From Pleurotus ostreatus/Saccharomyces cerevisiae fusant (taxonomy: Eukaryota; Opisthokonta): a DNA stretch of 49,576 bases. The notes under the pieces were generated by a model. It did not search any database and was not told the DNA's origin. It saw only the letters and a list, made by a program, of their open reading frames with translations. Below, piece by piece: positions 44,615 through 49,576 of this stretch. Every line of letters begins with the position of its first letter. The stretch's first letter is position 1. The DNA lies in the NCBI GenBank assembly GCA_024196135.1, contig JAMQCK010000150.1:1-49576 (forward strand), written 5' to 3'. A program made the translations under genes and the position numbers.

Positions 44615-45172
44615 GAGGCTGTTCGCGAGCAGGTTCAATCCCTCGATATTCCGACGGGGAGTGCACCGTCCTCGATGCGGACAAGGAATCTCGGAACACA
44701 AGTATGCTGGCTGGATGAACGGCCGGGATATAAGGTCACAAATGCTGGGATGAACAGTTTGGCAGTATGCTCTCTGTCATGGACTTGCAAACCACGCACT
44801 TTAGTCACGATCATGCGCCGTCTTGTTAACTGCATATCTGTTGATGACACCCTTCCGTTGATTTCGACAATGGAGTACTTGCTGTCGCCACGGTTTTTGA
44901 CTTAAAAGTGTACTTTGAGTGAGCCCCATGTGTTCGACGCATCTCCGGGACCCGCTACGCAACAACCTAGGTCTGCAGTTCAACTCCTAGCGGTCACATG
45001 CTTTGTGCGTGACATTGTTCGTTTTGAAATTGAATAATGAATTGACATCATCATCATCGTTGTTCTTGTTCTTTTCTGTAGTCCCTGCGTTCTTTCTTCT
45101 TCCCGACCACCATCTCTCCAGAACCCAACATCTATAACACGAACATTCATCGCCCCACTGTTTGCATTCGAC
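44615..45172. other. Intergenic
   Basis: No gene. It contains CAGTTCAACTCC (near 44979), a diverged form of the dyad, and a T-rich stretch before the gene at 45173. Confidence 0.55.
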
Positions 45173-46538
45173 ATGGCTCTTCTATTGAGCCACGGCGCCG
45201 ACCTCGCCCTTCGACACCTCAGCGATCTTTGGCCTCTCTTGCAGTCCATACACACCTCCTCCAGCGCGGCCGTTGCACTCACTTTGACAATCTCTACCCT
45301 TCTTTACACCCGGCGAAAGCATTCAGGGCAAGAACTTACCCGCTACCTCGTCCGCACAGCGCTAGCGGTCAACACGGTACTTCTACTGCACACCATCATC
45401 TTCAGCCCACCCCCAAACATGTACCGCGCTCTCGGGGCACCGTTGGGGACAAGACCGCACCGGCTACTCTACTCGATGAAGGAGGCGATACGGGAGGGGG
45501 TGATCGGCCTGCCGTACGGGGTGGACAACTTGTGGGAGCGCTTCCAGGAGGAAGAGATGATTGATGTGTACATTCGGTGCGTATAGGGCTTGGAGGACTC
45601 ATGAAAGAGCCGGAGAGGCTGAGCACAGGCAGATACGGCCACGACGTGCTGCTGCAATGCGAATTCTGCGTGCGGACGCGGGATTTCGTCACGTATGCGC
45701 TGGTGGGCGCGGCGCTGCAGTATGTGGGGATGGCTGCTTTGATCGGGGTGCGTGCATAGTTCGCTACGAAGGGCTCGCGGTGCTGACGCAGATTTCTGCA
45801 GTTTATCACCATTACTGGGACGGACAGCGAATACTACCGCCCGTGGGGCATCATTTGCCTTGTGACGACCGGCCTATGGGAGGCATGGCAGACGTACACA
45901 TCTAATATCGAGATGCTGATGTTTGAGGATACAACAACCACGGTGCGTGTGCCCTCCTGGCGGTAGTTCACATAAGCTGACGCCATTTCCCTACGTAGGT
46001 CCATGAGGACCTGCTCTTTCGCCGCCAACTGGTCTTCATTTTCCTACCAATCATCCTCCACCTGCTTCCCTCAGCGGTCCCCTTCGAACTACAATCCCAG
46101 CGCGAGACGCTGCGCGGCTTGCGAGAGCTGCAGGAGAAGCTGAAGGCGCTAGCGCTGTGCGATGCGGCAGTTCTGCGCTCCTCCAAGCTGCGCAGACTGC
46201 AACACGCCTTCGGAGAGCGCATCGAGCGCGATCTGCAATACTTGCACCACGCGCGGCCGACTTCGCTGAGCACTTCGCCGCCAACTTCGCTCAGCGCGAC
46301 GCCAACTCCGCCTAGCCCTTCACCATTCTTCAGCAGCCCGTCATCTCTCGAAGACTCACAATCGACACTGCGTGCATCGTCCATCCAGTGGAATACGCAG
46401 CCGACTCCCCCCTCCGCACCGCGGACGACCTATCCGTACTATGCCCCAGGCTCCGCCCAATTGCGGCGCGCTCAGTCGTACCAAGCGACCTTCCTCGCGA
46501 CTGTCAATGCTGCTACCTCGGCGAGCCGTGAATGGTGA
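45173..46538 (+). CDS. Multi-pass membrane protein of unknown family
   Basis: Exons 45173-45576, 45633-45747, 45802-45942, 45999-46538 (TGA); 399 aa. Hydrophobic segments: AVALTLTISTLLY (about 33-45), LVRTALAVNTVLLLHTIIF (about 60-78), a segment from FVTYALVGAALQYVGMAALIG into FITITG, one around WGIICLVTTGLWEAW, and LVFIFLPIILHLLPSAV (about 225-241). A short charged amphipathic helix follows (LRGLRELQEKLKALAL), then a Ser/Thr/Pro-rich tail. A Q-C-E-F-C pair sits just before the third segment. I do not recognise the family. Exon 2 acceptor: I chose 45632 over an AG four bases upstream because only it keeps the open frame. Confidence 0.8.
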
Positions 46539-46839
46539 ATCCGAGGCGGCAAGGCCGTCGGAGGGGACTAGGATGGACTTCGTCAACTGTAACACTGTGT
46601 TCTTCGCGTGTATACCCTGTACCTGTATTTGTATCGTCTCTGCACATATTTCGGCGCGCAATCTTCGAACGAAAGCGCCGACGCGAGGTTCGCTAGGAAT
46701 AAGCGCCCGTCGGACTGTGGACAAATAAACCAAAATAGGAAACTCTTGTTCTTGACCGTCACTGTTCGTCGCGCATCGCGCAGACGCATTCCCCCATCCC
46801 CCCTTCCCCTCGCCAACGCCAATTCGGTAGGCAGGGACC
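46539..46839. other. RPC2 upstream region
   Basis: 301 bp between same-strand genes. Nothing beyond a probable 3' UTR and a pyrimidine-rich leader just before 46840. Confidence 0.55.
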
Positions 46840-49576
46840 ATGGATCTTCCTGACGAAGAGTCGGAGTGGGAACAACTCAACCGTACGAACTGGCATGGCC
46901 TGGGGCTGACAGATCCGGTCAAAAATGTCGAGGTGCGTACCCTTCGATGTGCAGCATTCCTTCCCCCACATCCACCGTGTATGGAGGGACGACACATACC
47001 TCCTCCATCTGCTATACGCAATGGGGTCGGGTCGAAATACGATGAACGCGTCGCAGATGATCGAGACGTTCAGCGCACTCTTGCGCGTCGATCGAACTTC
47101 CCTCACCCCCTCCTTTCCCCTCCAACGCGTTCTATGCATACACTCTCACATAACGCACCGTCGTGGTGACCTACTCACTCCTCCCCTCGCACAAACTTCC
47201 CAATTCGCCCTCATCCACGCAATGCGAGCACCATGATCGGCGTGCTGAACGACTCCCCCACAGGACAAATGGCTCCTCCTCCCCGCTTTCCTCAAGGTCA
47301 AGGGCCTCGTCAAGCAACACATCGACTCCTTCAACCACTTTGTCGACGCCGACATCAAGAACATCGTCAAAGCCAACAACAAGATCACGTCCGACGTCGA
47401 CCCGCGCTTCTGGATCAAGTTCATGGACATCGAGGTCGGCTTCCCCGACCGCAACGAGCCCGAGGCGCACGACAAGAAGAACATCACCCCGCACGAGTGC
47501 CGCCTGCGGGACATCACCTACAGCGCGCCGATCACGGTCACCTTCCAGTATACGCGCGGGCGCTCGATCGTGCAGCGGCGGCAGACGATTGGGCGCCTGC
47601 CGATCATGCTGAGAAGCAACAAGTGTGTGCTGACGGGGCGGACGGAGGCGCAGCTCGCGCGCATGACGGAGTGTCCACTCGATCCCGGCGGCTACTTTGT
47701 GGTGAAAGGGACGGAGAAGGTCATTCTCGTGCAGGAGCAGCTCAGCAAGAACCGTATCATCGTCGAGACAGACCCAGTAAAAGGGATCGTGCAGGCGTCA
47801 TGCACATCGTGCGTATGGGCATTCATACTTCTTGAACTGTAGCTCACGTCCCCTGCAGCTCGACGCACGGTGGCGTCAAGTCCAAAGCATACGTCGCGAC
47901 GAAGAAGGGCCGCATCTACCTGCGCCACAACTCTATCCACGAAGACGTGCCGATTGTCATTGCGCTGAAGGCTCTCGGTATCCAGTCTGACAAGGAGATC
48001 CTGCTCCTCACCGCGGGGAACACTGAGGCGTACAAGATCGCCTTCTCCGCCAACCTTGAAGACGCGGCCAAGATGGGTGTCTTCACGCAACAGCAAGCCC
48101 TCGAATGGCTCGGCGCGCGCGTCAGGGTTAACCGCCGACCAATGGGTCCGCGACGTCCCGCTTACGAGGAGGCGCTGGAGGCACTCGCAACGCTCCTGCT
48201 CGCCCACGTCCGAATGGAAGGCCTTGACTTCCGCCCAAAGGCCATCTTTGTCGCGACGATGACCCGGCGCGTGCTAATGGCGATGCACGACGAGAAGATG
48301 GTCGACGACCGCGACTACGTCGGCAACAAGCGCCTCGAGCTCGCCGGGCAGCTCCTCGCCCTGCTCTTCGAGGATCTCTTCAAGACGTACTGCTCGAACC
48401 TCAAGGCCGCGATAGACAAGGTGCTCAAGAAGCCGTCGCGCACGACCGAGTTTGACGCGTACAATACGATGATGTTCCAAGGCGACCACATCACGGCTGG
48501 CTTCGTGCGCGCAATCTCGACGGGAAACTGGTCACTCAAGCGATTTAGGATGGAGCGTGCGGGCGTGACGCACGTTCTCAGCCGGCTGAGCTTCATCTCT
48601 GCGCTAGGGATGATGACACGTATTTCTTCGCAGTTCGAGAAGACGAGGAAAGTCAGTGGTCCGCGTGCGCTGCAACCTAGTCAGTGGGGGATGCTATGCC
48701 CTAGCGATACGCCAGAAGGCGAGGCTTGCGGCTTGGTGAAGAACTTGGCACTCATGACGCACATCACGACGGATGTCGACGAAGAGCCGATCATTAGGCT
48801 TGCATATCTCCTTGGTGTTGAAGGTATGCCTCCTATTTGTCGTGTGAGCGACTTTGGCTGATTACTTTTGCAGATATCGCCCTTGCATCTGGAAGCGAGA
48901 TCTACGGAACACACGCCTTCATTGTCAGTGTGAACGGCAATATCATTGGCTTGACGAAGTATCCGGCCCGCTTCGTCACAAATTTCCGGAAAATGCGGCG
49001 CGCTCGTCGAATAAGCGAGTTTGTGAGCATCTACATCAACCACCATCATCGGACCGTGCAAATTGCGACGGATGGTGGACGTATCTGTCGCCCCATGATC
49101 ATCGTCGAGAAGGGAAGGTCTCGCGTCCATTCAGAGCATATAGCTGTGAGTACATCTTCGGGGTCTCGGACGACCTGTCATGGCTAAACCATCTCCTAGC
49201 TGCTAAAGAAGGGTGCGGCAACCTTCGACGACTTCCTACGGAAGGGTCTCGTTGAATACCTCGACGTCAACGAAGAGAATGACGCCTACATCGCTCTCTA
49301 TGAGGCGGATATTGTGCCGACGACCACGCACCTCGAGATAGAACCGTTCACCCTCCTTGGCGCTGTCGCCGGCCTCATCCCGTACCCCCATCACAACCAA
49401 TCACCCCGAAATACCTATCAGTGCGCTATGGGCAAGCAGGCCATCGGCGCTATCGGCTTCAACCAGCTGAACCGCATCGACACCCTGCTGTACCTGTCCG
49501 TCTACCCGCAGCAGCCCATGGTCAAGACCAAGACCATCGAGCTCATCGGCTACGACAAGCTGCCGGCCGGGCAGAA
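46840..49576 (+). CDS. RPC2: RNA polymerase III second-largest subunit (RPC2), 3'-truncated
   Basis: Exons 46840-46932, 47264-47808, 47859-48823, 48874-49145, 49200 to the window edge; about 750 of the usual ~1150 aa. It is the beta-like catalytic subunit of Pol III, which makes tRNA and 5S rRNA. The N-terminus ([19 protein letters not shown]...[13 protein letters not shown]) is diagnostic of RPC2 rather than RPB2 or RPA2. Further landmarks are [67 protein letters not shown] and, near the edge, CAMGKQAIG. The active-site Asp region lies beyond the window. Intron 1 (331 nt) is long; the other three are 50-54 nt. The start gives a short acidic leader ([12 protein letters not shown]), as expected. 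Confidence 0.95.

Noticed and set aside
44625..44645. GGTTCAATCC after the small secreted protein gene
   Set aside because: Looks like a T-loop, but only three stem pairs form and no cloverleaf surrounds it.

Overview
This window looks like nuclear DNA of a filamentous basidiomycete, most likely an Agaricomycete. Protein-coding genes are split by many introns of about 50-60 nt with GT...AG ends and CTGAC/CTAAC-like branch points. Third codon positions are rich in G and C. The gene set fits: a gpd gene with an intron directly after its ATG, F-box-like/leucine-rich paralogs, a GH79 glycosidase, and serine-rich tails. I rebuilt exon structures by hand from reading frame, splice sites and family conservation. 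They are predictions, not transcript-supported models.

Layout, left to right. Positions 1-3388 hold the 3' part of a large coiled-coil protein. A gene-poor stretch follows (3389-6905). It contains a 957-bp fold-back element with 319-bp inverted arms and, directly against it, a 239-bp MITE-like element; both are bounded by TA. Next come glyceraldehyde-3-phosphate dehydrogenase (7006-8281) and a four-pass membrane protein (9618-10757). Two divergent F-box-like paralogs (11421-12275 minus, 15240-16209 plus) flank an NmrA-like oxidoreductase (12847-14432). A 15-exon Munc13/UNC13-type gene occupies 17050-21976. SUS1/ENY2 (minus) and a GH79 glycosidase (plus) share a divergent promoter (23125-27767). 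Then come a tandem pair of small paralogs with an LRAT-like His...Cys pattern (28285-28997, 30182-30783), an unknown 417-aa protein (minus, 31569-33220), a four-pass membrane protein with a long Ser-rich tail (34613-36880), UBC7 (37697-38722), convergent cytosolic leucyl-tRNA synthetase (39097-42781 minus), a small secreted Ser/Ala-rich protein (44171-44614), a 399-aa membrane protein (45173-46538), and the 5' part of RNA polymerase III subunit RPC2 (46840 to the edge).

Most genes are unrelated housekeeping or regulatory genes: glycolysis, ER ubiquitination, translation, SAGA/TREX-2, Pol III, vesicle priming. There is no metabolic cluster and no obvious defence system. The unusual material is in the non-coding DNA. 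(1) The first six introns of the GH79 gene are each enlarged by their own minisatellite array, mostly 19-24 nt units. One array carries the branch-point and pyrimidine-tract signals up to the 3' splice site. (2) Two TA-bounded elements sit back to back. (3) An 11-nt dyad, AAGTT[C/G]AACTT, occurs five times, only between genes, usually close to CACGTG.
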